A stretch of DNA of 64,000 bases from Calidithermus roseus (GCF_003574095.1 NZ_QWLA01000004.1:17646-81645); one strand, 5' to 3'. Counted from the stretch's first letter, positions 1 to 8,574 are shown. Notes: generated by a model from the letters alone, not told the origin. Numbers and translations are program-made.

Positions 1-1465
1 TGAAGGCCCGCTCGGGGCTGGCGACGTTCATCATGATCTTGACCGGGATCTCGGGCATCTTGTCGAGCTCGATACGCTGGAGCTCGAACTTCGGCGCCCC
101 GGCATAGACCCGCCCGGTGTCGCCCTCGGCGCAGGAGACCGTCACGGTGTGGCCGTCCTGCAGCACGCGGGTGGCGTCACCGGTGCCCACCACCGCCGGG
201 ATGCCCAGCTCTCTCGCCACGATGGCGGCGTGGCAGGTGCGCCCGCCCCGGTTGGTTACGATGGCCGCGGCTCGCTTCATCACCGGCTCCCAATCGGGGT
301 CGGTCATGTCGGCCACCAGCACGTCACCCGGCTGCACGCGGTTCATCTCCTTCGGGGAGTTGATCACGCGCACGGTGCCCACCCCAATGCGCGAGCCCAC
401 CGCGCGGCCCGTGACCAGGATCTCGGCCCGCTCGGTCATGCTGAAGCGCTCGATGACCCGCCCACCGCGGCTTTGCACCGTCTCGGGCCTCGCCTGCAGG
501 ATGTAGATCTGTCCGTCCAGGCCGTCCTTAGCCCACTCGATATCCATGGGGCGGCCATAGTGCTCCTCGATTAAGAGGGCCTGGCGGGCCAGCTCGGTGA
601 CCTCGGCATCGGACAGCGAGAAGCGCCGCCGCTCCTCGGGGGAGGTCTCCACCGTCACCACGCCGCTTTCGCCGTAGACCATCTTCTGCAGCTTGCTGCC
701 CAGGCTGCGCTGGAGAATGGCCCTGCGGCCCGCGCGCAACCCCGGCTTGTAGACGTAGAACTCATCGGGGTTGACCGCGCCCTGCACCAGCATCTCACCC
801 AGGCCATAGCTCGAGGTGATGAAGATCGCCTCGCGGAAGCCCGACTCGGTGTCGAGGGTGAAGGCCACGCCGCTCGCACCCAAATCCGCGCGCACCATGC
901 GCTGCACCCCAGCTGAAAGCGCCACCTCCTCGTGGGCAAAGCCGTGGTGGACGCGGTAGGCGATGGCCCGGTCGTTGTACAGCGAGGCGAAGACCTTCTT
1001 CACGTGCAGCAGGACGCTCTCCACACCCTTGACGTTGAGGAAGGTTTCCTGCTGACCGGCGAAGCTGGCCTCGGGCAGATCCTCGGCGGTGGCCGAAGAG
1101 CGCACCGCGACAGAAAAATCAGCGCCGGACTGGCGCTGAAGGCGAATATAGGCGTCTACGATGGCTACCTCGAGGTCTTTGGGTAGCTCGGCGGCCTCTA
1201 CGGCAGCCCGAATCTGCGCGCCTACGCGGGCTAGTTCGTCCACATCGTCGATGTTCAGACCCCCCAGGGCTTTGCGGATGTACTCCTCGAGGTGGTTGTG
1301 GGCGAGGAATTCCCGGAAAGCCAGCGCGGTGGTGGCGAAGCCGCCCGGCACCCGCACCCCGGCCTGGGAGAGCTTGGCGATCATTTCCCCGATGGAGGCG
1401 TTCTTGCCCCCTACGTGCTCGAGGTCTTTCATGCTGAGCGTGTCGAACCAGCGAATGTAGGCCAT
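1..1465 (-). CDS. ppsA: Phosphoenolpyruvate synthase (partial, C-terminus beyond window)
   Basis: Converts pyruvate, ATP and water to PEP, AMP and phosphate in gluconeogenesis. About 488 N-terminal residues are present. The N-terminal ATP-grasp region opens with [20 protein letters not shown] and is followed by the phosphohistidine domain, with the catalytic histidine in [13 protein letters not shown] near residue 412. The rest, including the PEP/pyruvate TIM barrel, lies left of base 1. The ATG at 1465 is preceded by a strong AGGAGGAA ribosome site. It is divergent from ppsR, its expected regulator, which supports both calls. Confidence 0.95.
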   Translation of the reverse strand, partial: MAYIRWFDTLSMKDLEHVGGKNASIGEMIAKLSQAGVRVPGGFATTALAFREFLAHNHLEEYIRKALGGLNIDDVDELARVGAQIRAAVEAAELPKDLEVAIVDAYIRLQRQSGADFSVAVRSSATAEDLPEASFAGQQETFLNVKGVESVLLHVKKVFASLYNDRAIAYRVHHGFAHEEVALSAGVQRMVRADLGASGVAFTLDTESGFREAIFITSSYGLGEMLVQGAVNPDEFYVYKPGLRAGRRAILQRSLGSKLQKMVYGESGVVTVETSPEERRRFSLSDAEVTELARQALLIEEHYGRPMDIEWAKDGLDGQIYILQARPETVQSRGGRVIERFSMTERAEILVTGRAVGSRIGVGTVRVINSPKEMNRVQPGDVLVADMTDPDWEPVMKRAAAIVTNRGGRTCHAAIVARELGIPAVVGTGDATRVLQDGHTVTVSCAEGDTGRVYAGAPKFELQRIELDKMPEIPVKIMMNVASPERAF

Positions 1466-1609
1466 GAGGTTCCTCCTGGGCTCCAGGGTGCAATAATCGG
1501 TAGTGTGTAAAAAGCCTGACTGGAGTTCTTGTGTACACCGTTACGGGGTTTGTAACAAAAACACCTACACCACCTGCTGGGGGAGTTGCGGCCCCCTTAC
1601 ATTGAAGCC

Positions 1610-2437
1610 ATGGACCAGCCTTCTCGAGCGGTCTTCATCGTTTCCGACCACACCGGCCTGACCGCCGAGGCGGTGGCCCGTAGCCTGTTGGCCCATTTTG
1701 AGGGGGTGCGTTTCGAGTACTTAACGCGCCCCTTCACGGACACCGAGGCCGAGGTGCAGGCGGTGGTGGAGGAGATCAACGAGCGCTACCGGAGTGGGGG
1801 CGTGCGGCCCATCCTCTTCACCACCCTGACCAATCCCCGCCTGCTGGCGCAGCTCGAGACCGCCCCCGCGTTGTTCTTCGACCTGTTCACGCCCTATCTG
1901 GGCGTGCTCGAGGCCGAACTGGGCCAGCCCACCACCCCCAGGGTGGGTCGTTACCACAGCATCGGCGACGTGAGCGCCTACTTCACCCGCATCGACGCGG
2001 TGGACTTCGCCCTCACCACCGACGACGGGGTAGGCGAGAAGCACTACCAACTCGCCGACGTGATCCTCATCGGGGTTTCGCGGGCGGGCAAGACCCCCAC
2101 CTGCCTCTTCCTGGGCTTGCAGTACGGCATCCGCGCCTCCAACTACCCCCTGGCCGAGGAGGACTTCGAGCGCCAGCGCCTGCCCGAGCCGCTGAGGCCC
2201 TACGCGAACAAGGTCTTCGGCCTGACCATCGACCCCCGGCGGCTACACCAGATCCGCACCCAGCGCAGGCCGGGGAGCGGCTACGCGGCTTTGGAGCGCT
2301 GTGAGTACGAGGTCAAGCGGGCCGAGCAACTTTTCCGGGCCAACGGTATCCGCTTCTTCGACACCACCGCGGCCTCCATCGAGGAGATCGCCACCGCCAT
2401 CGTGCAGAGCGCTCACCTGACCCGGCGCATCGGGTAG
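1610..2437 (+). CDS. ppsR: PEP synthase regulatory protein (bifunctional kinase/pyrophosphorylase)
   Basis: DUF299/PpsR family. It phosphorylates and dephosphorylates a threonine beside the catalytic histidine of PEP synthase and so switches that enzyme off and on. The protein opens with AVFIVSDHTGLTAEAVARSL and carries the family P-loop GVSRAGKTPT near residue 154. At 275 residues the length is normal. I chose the ATG at 1610 because TACATT lies exactly 6 nt upstream, the leaderless pattern seen elsewhere here. An in-frame TTG at 1586, preceded by GGGGGAG, is the alternative. A long hairpin overlaps the stop codon. Confidence 0.93.
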   Translation: MDQPSRAVFIVSDHTGLTAEAVARSLLAHFEGVRFEYLTRPFTDTEAEVQAVVEEINERYRSGGVRPILFTTLTNPRLLAQLETAPALFFDLFTPYLGVLEAELGQPTTPRVGRYHSIGDVSAYFTRIDAVDFALTTDDGVGEKHYQLADVILIGVSRAGKTPTCLFLGLQYGIRASNYPLAEEDFERQRLPEPLRPYANKVFGLTIDPRRLHQIRTQRRPGSGYAALERCEYEVKRAEQLFRANGIRFFDTTAASIEEIATAIVQSAHLTRRIG

Positions 2438-2475
2438 GGGTTTTGTCGCCTCGCTGACGACAGAACCCCTACCCG
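2431..2475. terminator. Long hairpin overlapping the ppsR stop codon
   Basis: Bases 2431-2448 pair with 2458-2475 over 18 positions, with one G-T pair and a 9-nt loop. No T-run follows on either side. It sits between ppsR and a convergent small gene, so it may end or protect both transcripts. Confidence 0.6.
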
Positions 2476-2488
2476 ACGGTGCTCGGCG

Positions 2489-2695
2489 TCAGCACCTGGC
2501 TTCGGTCTTGGCTGCCGGGTGGCGTGCTCTCCACCAGCGCAGGACGGTCTCGAGCCAGCCCATACGCCGACGAGCGCCCACCGCCAGGAGGGTTTCCTGG
2601 GTGTCGCGGGTGTTGCCGGTGGGCCCGCTGCCCTCGAGAGCATCCCGCATGGCCTGGCGGACGAAATTGGCGACGATGAAATGGTGGTTGAACAT
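2489..2695 (-). CDS. Small uncharacterised protein (68 aa)
   Basis: I do not recognise it. It begins MFNHHFIVANFVRQAMRDAL and ends in a basic, Trp-rich segment (GWLETVLRWWRARH). The ATG is preceded by GGGAGGAGGAG, a very strong ribosome site, which argues for real translation. It is divergent from the LacI-type regulator and shares its operator region, so it may be under that repressor. It has no convincing membrane span or Cys motif. The function is unknown. Confidence 0.5.
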   Translation of the reverse strand: MFNHHFIVANFVRQAMRDALEGSGPTGNTRDTQETLLAVGARRRMGWLETVLRWWRARHPAAKTEARC

Positions 2696-2710
2696 GGCTC
2701 CTCCTCCCGG

Positions 2711-2756
2711 ATTCAGATGGGGACGTATCTGAATCGATTCATCTGAATCGTTTCAG
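2711..2756. promoter_or_regulatory. LacI-family operator cluster
   Basis: TGAATCGATTCA (2730-2741) is a perfect palindrome with the central CG typical of LacI-family sites. CTGAATCGTTTCAG (2743-2756) is a second near-palindrome. ATCTGAATCG occurs directly repeated at 2727-2736 and 2741-2750, and ATTCAGAT (2711-2718) gives an inverted extra half-site. The cluster lies between the small gene at 2489-2695 and the regulator at 2775, which fits autoregulation and control of both. Confidence 0.75.
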
Positions 2757-2774
2757 TAGTATAGCATAGCGAGG

Positions 2775-3860
2775 ATGGGTGTCAAGCCGGACAAGAAGGT
2801 CACGCTCAAGGACATCGCCCAGGCGCTGGGGGTGGCGACCTCCACGGTCTCCAATGCCTACAACCGCCCCGACCAACTCTCGCCTGAATTACGGGAGCGG
2901 ATCTTCGAAACCGCTCGGCGGCTGGGCTATTCCGGCCCCGATCCGATGGCGCGGGGATTGCGGCGGGGCAGGGTAGGGGCCATCGGCGTAGTCTACCCGG
3001 ATCGCCTGTCCTATGCCTTCACCGACCCGGTGGCCCCGCTGTTCATCCAGGGCATCGCCCTCGAGGCCGAGCAGGCGGGCTATGGCCTGCTGCTCGTGGG
3101 CAGCACGCCCCAGGAAGACAGCACTCTGGCCGCTACCGCCAGCGTGGACGGCTTCGTGGTGCAGTGCTTCGCCGACGGCGACCCCCTCTACCAGGCCGTG
3201 ATCGGGCGCAGGTTGCCGACCGTGCTGGTGGACAACTTCAGCGACACCCCCGGCCTGCCCTGGGTTACCGTAGACGACGTCGGGGGAGCGCGAGCAGCCG
3301 CTGAGCACCTGATCGCTTTAGGACACCGCCGCCTGGGGATTGCTTCGCTGGAACTGACTCGCCAGAGCGTGGGCGGGATTTTGACCCTGGAGCAGCAGGC
3401 TGGGGCTTCCTACGGGCCGACCCGGGCGCGCCTGCAAGGCTACCGGGTGGCCGTCGAGGCTGCGGGGTTGTCGTGGGGGCGGGACGTGGTGGTGTATGAG
3501 TGTCCGGAGAACACGCTGGAAGAGGGCCGGAGGGCGGCTGAGGTCTTGCTGGGTCAGTCACCGCGCCCCACGGCCATTCTGGCCATGAGCGACCAACTGG
3601 CCCTGGGGGTGCTGGAGCACGCGGCCCGGCAGGGCACCGCGGTTCCCACCGGGCTTTCCGTGGTGGGCTTCGACGACGCGCCCATAGCGGCCCAGACCAC
3701 CCCCAGCTTGACCACCGTGCGGCAGGACCACGTGGAGAAGGGGCGACGGGCCGGGCAGATGCTGCTGGCCCTGCTCGAGGGCAGGGAAGCCCTCGAGCCC
3801 GTGATCCTGCCCACCCGGCTGGTCGTGCGCGAGTCCAGCGGGCCGCCTCCTCGCTCCTGA
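2775..3860 (+). CDS. LacI-family transcriptional repressor
   Basis: A 361-residue repressor. The N-terminal helix-turn-helix (VTLKDIAQALGVATSTVSNA, about residues 9-28) is followed by the hinge region and a periplasmic-binding-protein-like effector domain ending near LVVRESSG. A GCGAGG sequence directly precedes the ATG. Palindromic operator sites lie immediately upstream, so it probably represses itself. The inducer cannot be read from sequence. Proximity to ppsA/ppsR may hint at carbon control, but that is only inference. Confidence 0.9.
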   Translation: MGVKPDKKVTLKDIAQALGVATSTVSNAYNRPDQLSPELRERIFETARRLGYSGPDPMARGLRRGRVGAIGVVYPDRLSYAFTDPVAPLFIQGIALEAEQAGYGLLLVGSTPQEDSTLAATASVDGFVVQCFADGDPLYQAVIGRRLPTVLVDNFSDTPGLPWVTVDDVGGARAAAEHLIALGHRRLGIASLELTRQSVGGILTLEQQAGASYGPTRARLQGYRVAVEAAGLSWGRDVVVYECPENTLEEGRRAAEVLLGQSPRPTAILAMSDQLALGVLEHAARQGTAVPTGLSVVGFDDAPIAAQTTPSLTTVRQDHVEKGRRAGQMLLALLEGREALEPVILPTRLVVRESSGPPPRS

Positions 3861-3868
3861 GCAGGGGC

Positions 3869-4579
3869 TCAGCTCAGGACCTGGGCCAGAAAGCCCAGCA
3901 GCGCGGTGTTGAAGGTGGTGGGGCTCTCGAGGCTCGAGAGGTGCCCGGCTTCGGCCAGAATCAGCATCTGGCTGCCCTCGATGGCTTTGTACAGGGTGCG
4001 GGCCTCGGCTATAGGGGTCACGCTGTCCTCCTCGCCCACCAGGATCAGGGTCGGTACGGCGATGGTGGGGAGGGTGGGCGTGGAGTCGGGGCGGTCCCGC
4101 AGGGCCTCGAGGCTGCGCGCGACCAACTCGGGTTCGTTGTCCAGGATCATCTGCGCGGCGCTCTGCACGATCTCGGCCTCGTGCTCGCGGGTGGTCTTGC
4201 CCAGGTGGTTGGGCAGGAGGGCTTCAGGGAACCAGGCCAGACCCTCGGCCCGGATGCGGGCGGCCTGCTGGTCGCGGGTGGCCCTGCCTTGTGGGTTGTC
4301 GGCCCCGGCGCGCGTATCGGCCAGCACCAGCCCGGCGATGCGCTCGGGGGCCTGCCGCCACAGCTCGAAGGAGAGATACCCGCCCATGGAAAGCCCCACC
4401 AGCACGGCCTTGTCCCACCTGAGCCAGTCCATTTCCCGCAGCACCTGCTCTGCGGCCTCGGGGAGGGTTTTGCCCATGTAGTTCGGGGCGATGACGGGAT
4501 AGCGCGGCTGGAGCACCTCGAGCTGCGGCCCCCACATCGTGGGGTAGGGGAAGGCGTGGAGCAGCACGACTCCGGTCAT
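3869..4579 (-). CDS. Alpha/beta-fold hydrolase
   Basis: A 236-residue alpha/beta hydrolase. It shows the nucleophile elbow GLSMGG (Ser64), an acid in ILVGEEDSVTP (Asp185) and the histidine in AGHLSS (His213), a complete catalytic triad. A cap-like insertion lies between residues about 105 and 160. The substrate is unknown; esterase or C-C hydrolase would both fit. The ATG is leaderless in type, with TAAGGT exactly 6 nt upstream. It runs convergent to the LacI-type regulator with only a few bases between them. Confidence 0.85.
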   Translation of the reverse strand: MTGVVLLHAFPYPTMWGPQLEVLQPRYPVIAPNYMGKTLPEAAEQVLREMDWLRWDKAVLVGLSMGGYLSFELWRQAPERIAGLVLADTRAGADNPQGRATRDQQAARIRAEGLAWFPEALLPNHLGKTTREHEAEIVQSAAQMILDNEPELVARSLEALRDRPDSTPTLPTIAVPTLILVGEEDSVTPIAEARTLYKAIEGSQMLILAEAGHLSSLESPTTFNTALLGFLAQVLS

Positions 4580-4595
4580 AGGTCTACCTTACAGG

Positions 4596-4639
4596 GTTGT
4601 ACGTCCTACGTCGTAGCGAGACGCAAGACGCAAAACGCC
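4596..4639. repeat. Intergenic repeat block (TACGTC / ACGCAAGACGC units)
   Basis: Contains TACGTCCTACGTCGTA followed by ACGCAAGACGCAAAACGC. The same words recur in many other gaps of this window. Confidence 0.7.
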
Positions 4640-4683
4640 TTCTGTAGGGGCGGGCCCCCGTGCCCGCCCTTTTTCCGACGTGT

Positions 4684-5466
4684 TTAGGGCTTACCGTTCC
4701 CCGCCAGCCGCCGCAGCTGCACCAGGAACGCGGTGTGGCCCACCTGCTGGAAGCTGGGGTGGGCTACTGGGGGCCGGATGTCCCACTCGCGGTGGATGAC
4801 CTCGAGCGTGCGCTCGTGGAGGTAGGGGAGGGCCTGGGCCTTGAGGTGCTCGAGCAGGGCGACCACCTGGGTGAGGTTGGGCAGATAGCACACCACGAAG
4901 CGGTCGGGCTTGAGGGCGGGGGTGAGGGCGGGGAGCACATTCCAGGGCTCCATCAGGTCGAGGGCCACCCCGTCGAAGGGCTGGGCGGGGGGCTCGAGTT
5001 CGGCCAGGTCGCCCAGCACCCAGGTGACGTTGTGCCAATCCTCGAAGGCTTGCAGGTTGTGGCGGGCCCTGGCCTGGTGGCGCTCGCGCCACTCGTAGCT
5101 CCAGACCTGCCCGCCGGGGCCTACTGCGCGCGCGAGGAATAGGGTCAGGCCGCCGGAGCCCGAGCCGGCCTCGAGCACCCGCATACCCGGAGCTAGGTCG
5201 AGCAGGAAAGCGATGGTAGCGGCGTCCTTGGGATAGGTGGGGGTGGCCTCGCGCGGCATGTGCAGCACATAGTCCTCAAGGGTGGGCCGGTGAACGGTGA
5301 AGGGCTCGCCCTGGGGGGTGGCGACGCTGCCCCCATAGCCGGCCTCGAGGATCTGCTGGTGTCGCAGGGAGCCCCGCTGGGTGTCGAAGCTGCCCCCTTC
5401 CTTGAGTCGGAAGAGGTAATTGCGTCCCCGCCGGTCTTGCAGCAAGACCCACTCGCCGTAATTCAC
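4684..5466 (-). CDS. trmI: tRNA (adenine-58-N1)-methyltransferase TrmI
   Basis: Uses S-adenosylmethionine to methylate N1 of adenine 58 in the tRNA T-loop, a modification tied to heat tolerance in Thermus. The 260-residue length matches bacterial TrmI. An N-terminal beta domain is followed by YPKDAATI and the SAM-binding motif VLEAGSGSGGLTLFLA, then the catalytic segment LDLMEPW. The start is GTG at 5466 with TAAACT 6 nt upstream, a leaderless arrangement. It is divergent from the ABC exporter. Confidence 0.93.
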   Translation of the reverse strand: MNYGEWVLLQDRRGRNYLFRLKEGGSFDTQRGSLRHQQILEAGYGGSVATPQGEPFTVHRPTLEDYVLHMPREATPTYPKDAATIAFLLDLAPGMRVLEAGSGSGGLTLFLARAVGPGGQVWSYEWRERHQARARHNLQAFEDWHNVTWVLGDLAELEPPAQPFDGVALDLMEPWNVLPALTPALKPDRFVVCYLPNLTQVVALLEHLKAQALPYLHERTLEVIHREWDIRPPVAHPSFQQVGHTAFLVQLRRLAGNGKP

Positions 5467-5532
5467 GCTGCCAGTTTATCCAAAGCCTCGCGCAACCGTG
5501 TTCGCGGAGGGAGTTGAAGGCAGGCGAAGGGC

Positions 5533-5544
5533 TAGAATGCCGTC
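5533..5544 (+). promoter_or_regulatory. Leaderless -10 box of the ABC exporter
   Basis: TAGAAT ends exactly 6 nt before the ATG at 5545, so transcription probably starts at the start codon. On the other strand TAAACT (5473-5478) is placed the same way for trmI. Confidence 0.6.
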
Positions 5545-7338
5545 ATGTACTCGCTGCCTCGTCCTCAACGTGAAAACGCCCGCCCGCCCAGCCGCCGCGA
5601 CCTGGGCCAGTTGCGCCGCCTGCTGGCCTACACGAGGCCCTACCGCTGGGGTCTGGTGGTGGCCGGGGTCGCCAGCCTGATCTCCACCGCTTTCAACCTG
5701 CTGTTCCCCCAGGTGGTGGGCCGCCTGATCAACGCCTCCTTCCTCGAGGCCAACCTGGCCCGGCTCGACTCGCTGCTGCTGGTGTTGCTGGGGGTGTTCG
5801 CGGGCCAGGCAGCCTTCACCGGCGTTCAGAGCTACCTCGTCGCCCGCACCGGCGAGGGCGTGGTGGCCGACTTGCGCAAGGCGCTCTATGCCCACTTGCT
5901 CACCCTTTCCCCCCGCTTCTTCGAGCGTAACAAGACCGGCGACATCACCAGCCGTCTGACCTCGGACATCGCCACCGTGCAGGCGGTGGTCTCGAGCACC
6001 CTCGTCCAGCTCTTCACCCAGCCTCTGGTGCTCGTGAGCACGCTGCTGATCCTCTTCCTCACCAACTGGAAGCTCACCGCGCTGATCCTGGCGGTGGTGC
6101 CGGTGGTGATCCTGGCGGCGATCTTCCTGGGCCGCATGATCCGCCGGGTCTCCAAGGAGTTCCAAGACCGCGTGGCCGAGGCCAACGCCCGCGCTGAGGA
6201 AACCCTATCGGGCATCCGGGTGGTGCAGTCGTTTACGGCGGAGGGGCTCGAGGCAAAGCGTTATGGCGAGCTGATCGGCAACTCCTTCCGCGTGGCGCTG
6301 CGGCGGGCGGTGCTGGGGGCGGTGCTCAACCCCATCATCTTCTTCGCCGTCTTCGCCGCACTGGGCCTGGTGCTTTGGTACGGCGGGCGGCTGGTGGCAC
6401 TAAAGGAGATCAGCCCCGGCCAGCTCTTTACCTTCGTGCTCTACACCTTCAACATCGCCGCGACCGTGGGCACCTTCACCGGCATCTTCACGCAGATCCA
6501 GAGCGCTCTGGGAGCTTCCAGCCGCATCTTTGAGCTGCTCGACGAGCGCCCCGACCTGCTCGAGGCACCCCAGCCCAAGCCACTGGAGCGGGTGCAGGGG
6601 TGGGTGCGCTTTCAGGACGTGCGCTTCGCCTACGGCGAGCGCGGCGAGGTGCTGCGGGGGGTGAGCCTCGAGGCCAAGCCCGGTCAGGTGGTGGCCATCG
6701 TGGGCCCCAGCGGGGCTGGGAAGAGCACCCTGGTGGCGCTGATCCCGCGTTTTTACGACGTGAGCGGCGGGAGCATCAGCATAGACGGCCTCGACGTGCG
6801 CGAGGTCGCCTTGCGAGAGCTGCGCTCCCACATCGGCATCGTGCCCCAGGAGACCCTGCTGTTTTCCGGCTCCATCGCGGAGAACATCGGCTATGGCCGC
6901 CCCGGCGCGAGCGAGGCTGAGATCATCGCCGCCGCCAGGGCAGCCAACGCCCACGAGTTCATCAGCGCTTTCCCCGAGGGCTACCGGACCCTGGTGGGGG
7001 AGCGCGGGGTGAGGCTCTCGGGCGGCCAGCGCCAGCGCATCGCAATTGCCAGGGCTCTGCTCAAGGACCCCCGCATCCTCATCCTCGACGAGGCTACCAG
7101 CTCGCTCGACTCGGAGTCGGAGATGCTGGTGCAGGAGGCGCTCGAGACCCTCATGCAAGGCCGCACCACCTTCGTCATCGCCCACCGCCTCTCCACCGTG
7201 CGCCGCGCCGACGTGATTGTGGTGCTCGAGGATGGCCGGGTGGTGCAACAGGGCACCCATGAGGAGCTGCTGGCCGCGGGTGGGCTCTACCGCGACCTCT
7301 ACGAGTTGCAATTCATTCGTGCTACAGAAGAGGCTTAA
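5545..7338 (+). CDS. ABC exporter, fused membrane and ATPase domains (MsbA-like)
   Basis: A 597-residue half-transporter that would act as a homodimer in the cytoplasmic membrane. Residues about 25-310 form the six-helix type I exporter domain. The ATPase domain has Walker A GPSGAGKST near residue 387, signature LSGGQRQRIAIARAL near 490, Walker B ILILDEATSSLD near 511 and the H-loop histidine in FVIAHRLS. Lipid or drug export is the family role; the substrate is not readable. Its stop codon overlaps, tail to tail, the stop of the holin-like gene, so the phage-derived island begins right at its 3' end. Confidence 0.92.
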   Translation: MYSLPRPQRENARPPSRRDLGQLRRLLAYTRPYRWGLVVAGVASLISTAFNLLFPQVVGRLINASFLEANLARLDSLLLVLLGVFAGQAAFTGVQSYLVARTGEGVVADLRKALYAHLLTLSPRFFERNKTGDITSRLTSDIATVQAVVSSTLVQLFTQPLVLVSTLLILFLTNWKLTALILAVVPVVILAAIFLGRMIRRVSKEFQDRVAEANARAEETLSGIRVVQSFTAEGLEAKRYGELIGNSFRVALRRAVLGAVLNPIIFFAVFAALGLVLWYGGRLVALKEISPGQLFTFVLYTFNIAATVGTFTGIFTQIQSALGASSRIFELLDERPDLLEAPQPKPLERVQGWVRFQDVRFAYGERGEVLRGVSLEAKPGQVVAIVGPSGAGKSTLVALIPRFYDVSGGSISIDGLDVREVALRELRSHIGIVPQETLLFSGSIAENIGYGRPGASEAEIIAAARAANAHEFISAFPEGYRTLVGERGVRLSGGQRQRIAIARALLKDPRILILDEATSSLDSESEMLVQEALETLMQGRTTFVIAHRLSTVRRADVIVVLEDGRVVQQGTHEELLAAGGLYRDLYELQFIRATEEA

Positions 7339-7682
7339 TCGGCTTTGCGACGCTCATCATCCAATCCGGGCAGGTTGAGCACCCGCCCCAGCACCGTCAG
7401 TAGCACGCGCCGACTCACCTTGTGCCCATACGATCCGATCACCGCGCTGAACGCGGCCAGCATGGTGGGTTCAACGCTGGGCATCATGGCATACAGCGTC
7501 CAGCCGGAGATACCCCCCCAGAAGGCCGTACTGGCCACGTTGAGGGTGGCGCGTATGACGGATAAGGGGGTGGGAGGCCAGTGCGACGTGAGCAGGCTGG
7601 CCAGCGACGACAGGAGTGCGGCAATGGCCGCGAATAGTGCGCTGATCCTGAAGACGTCTACTGCCTCCCCGTCGATCTTCAT
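7335..7682 (-). CDS. Holin-like small membrane protein (prophage remnant)
   Basis: A 115-residue protein from ATG 7682 (MKIDGEAVDVFRISALFAAI). It has two or three hydrophobic segments, including ISALFAAIAALLSSLASLLT and a Gly/Trp-rich middle (FWGGISGWTLYAMM), and a basic C-terminus. Size, topology and position directly after a lysin fragment suit a phage holin. The ATG overlaps the lysin stop as ATGA, showing translational coupling. No specific holin family could be assigned. Confidence 0.6.
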   Translation of the reverse strand: MKIDGEAVDVFRISALFAAIAALLSSLASLLTSHWPPTPLSVIRATLNVASTAFWGGISGWTLYAMMPSVEPTMLAAFSAVIGSYGHKVSRRVLLTVLGRVLNLPGLDDERRKAD

Positions 7683-7827
7683 GCTTTCAGCTCCGTGTAT
7701 TGGTTGGCCCACCCGATGATCTTGTTCACGTAGGGCCAGTTACGCTTGCCCGCCTTGAAGGCATTGGGCCCCACGTTGTAGGCGTGGAGCAGGTCGCACC
7801 AGCTCGCTCCCAGTAGATATTTATCGA
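7679..7827 (-). pseudogene. 3' fragment of a phage lysin / lytic transglycosylase
   Basis: About 48 codons remain, ending LLHAYNVGPNAFKAGKRNWP and a tail with IIGWANQY. The AYNVGPNAF stretch is typical of the C-terminal part of lysozyme-fold transglycosylases. The reading frame runs upstream into the mobile-element remnant, and on its far side another gene ends at once, so the N-terminal catalytic half has been lost. It is coupled by ATGA to the holin-like gene, the normal order of a phage lysis cassette. Confidence 0.6.
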
Positions 7828-7876
7828 AGCGAGGGGGTGTGGGGGAGCTATAAAACCCAGCGGCTTTAGCCCTGGT

Positions 7877-8008
7877 CGCCTCGCCACGGCGAGGCGAGGA
7901 CTCCCCCACGTGCCCCGCAGGGGCACGTGGCATAGGGCTGGCTGTGATAAAATGCCCATCGGGAACAGCAGTTCCCGAGGTTCTTGCCGCCCCGCCTTGG
8001 CGGGGCGG
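7877..8008. repeat. Cluster of four perfect hairpins inside the IS remnant
   Basis: CGCCTCGCC/GGCGAGGCG with a 2-nt loop lies at 7877-7896. CCACGTGCCCC/GGGGCACGTGG with a 3-nt loop lies at 7906-7930. CGGGAAC/GTTCCCG with a 4-nt loop lies at 7960-7977. CCGCCCCGCC/GGCGGGGCGG with a 2-nt loop lies at 7987-8008. Confidence 0.7.
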
Positions 8009-8099
8009 GGTAGGGGGTTCCGTCCACGAAGCGCTGGGCGGGTAAAACCTGTAGCGTGCGAATCTCGGTCTGGTGTGGCGAAAACCAAGCCACACTCTT

Positions 8100-8241
8100 G
8101 GCCAAACTCCATACCGTGGGACACACGGGAAGTCACGCTTGAGGAGACGGTTGAAATACCGTGCATCACCGTGTAAGACGTTCGTACCGGGCGCATTGGT
8201 GAGCCCAAGAATCCCACGTGCTTTAGCCGTGGGAGTGTCAA
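8100..8241 (+). ncRNA. Possible omega-RNA-like 3' scaffold of the IS remnant
   Basis: In IS200/IS605 elements the guide RNA of TnpB overlaps the tnpB 3' end and finishes at the right-end hairpin, with the guide read from the flank. This stretch has that position and the matching terminal hairpin. The nuclease gene is gone, so it may be inert or act with a TnpB elsewhere. The 5' limit is arbitrary and expression is unproven. Confidence 0.3.
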
Positions 8242-8245
8242 GCGG

Positions 8246-8569
8246 TTAATTAACCAGCCGCTCCAAAGTGAGCACCAGGCGGTCATATGGCGCGCTGGTG
8301 GTCGCCACGAGCGTGCCGCTGTTGTAGACCATCAGCAGGCCGCCACCGCCCGCGGGCCAGGGCTCGAAGGCGATCACGTAGCCCTGCTGCTCGGCCCTGG
8401 CCCAGAGGGTGCTGAACTCCTGCCGCCAGTCGGTGGAGGCGATAGGTTGGCGGGCTGGGGCCGTAGTGATGGGCGCAGGCGTAGTCTGGCCGGCGTTGGG
8501 ACGCAGGGTCAGGGCAAAATAGGCGGCAACGAGCAGGATGAGGATCAGGCGAGCTTTCTGCATATTCAT
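8246..8569 (-). CDS. Small membrane-anchored or secreted protein, phage-island hypothetical
   Basis: A 107-residue protein with an N-terminal hydrophobic segment (ARLILILLVAAYFALTL) and then a Thr/Pro/Ala-rich linker and a small globular part (ALEPWPAGG-like region ending VLTLERLVN). I do not recognise a family. It starts just after the zinc-ribbon fragment and shares strand and order with the lysis genes, so it is probably phage-derived. GGGGGG precedes two possible ATG codons, 8569 and 8563. Confidence 0.5.
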   Translation of the reverse strand: MNMQKARLILILLVAAYFALTLRPNAGQTTPAPITTAPARQPIASTDWRQEFSTLWARAEQQGYVIAFEPWPAGGGGLLMVYNSGTLVATTSAPYDRLVLTLERLVN

Positions 8570-8574
8570 CCCCC

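Larger units (their letters stand above)
7828..8241 (+). mobile_element. IS200/IS605-type remnant without transposase
   Basis: The right end at 8213-8241 has the hairpin CCCACG-TGCTTTAGC-CGTGGG followed by AGTGTCAAG, the layout of IS200/IS605 right ends carrying tnpB. Near the left side (7857-7875) CCAG...GGCTTTAGCC...CTGG repeats the CTTTAGCC core. No tnpA or full tnpB exists. A short frame ending at 8176 could be a tnpB tail, but I cannot confirm it. The outer limits are estimates. Four internal perfect hairpins are listed separately. The element sits between the lysin fragment and its missing N-terminus. Confidence 0.55.

Noticed and set aside
3857..3872. CTGAGC/GCTCAG stem after the LacI-type regulator as terminator
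   Set aside because: Only 6 bp, overlaps both convergent stop codons and has no T-run.
7910..8176. An 88-codon plus-strand frame inside the IS remnant as an intact gene
   Set aside because: It starts inside a perfect hairpin, lacks a ribosome site and is at best a decayed tnpB tail.
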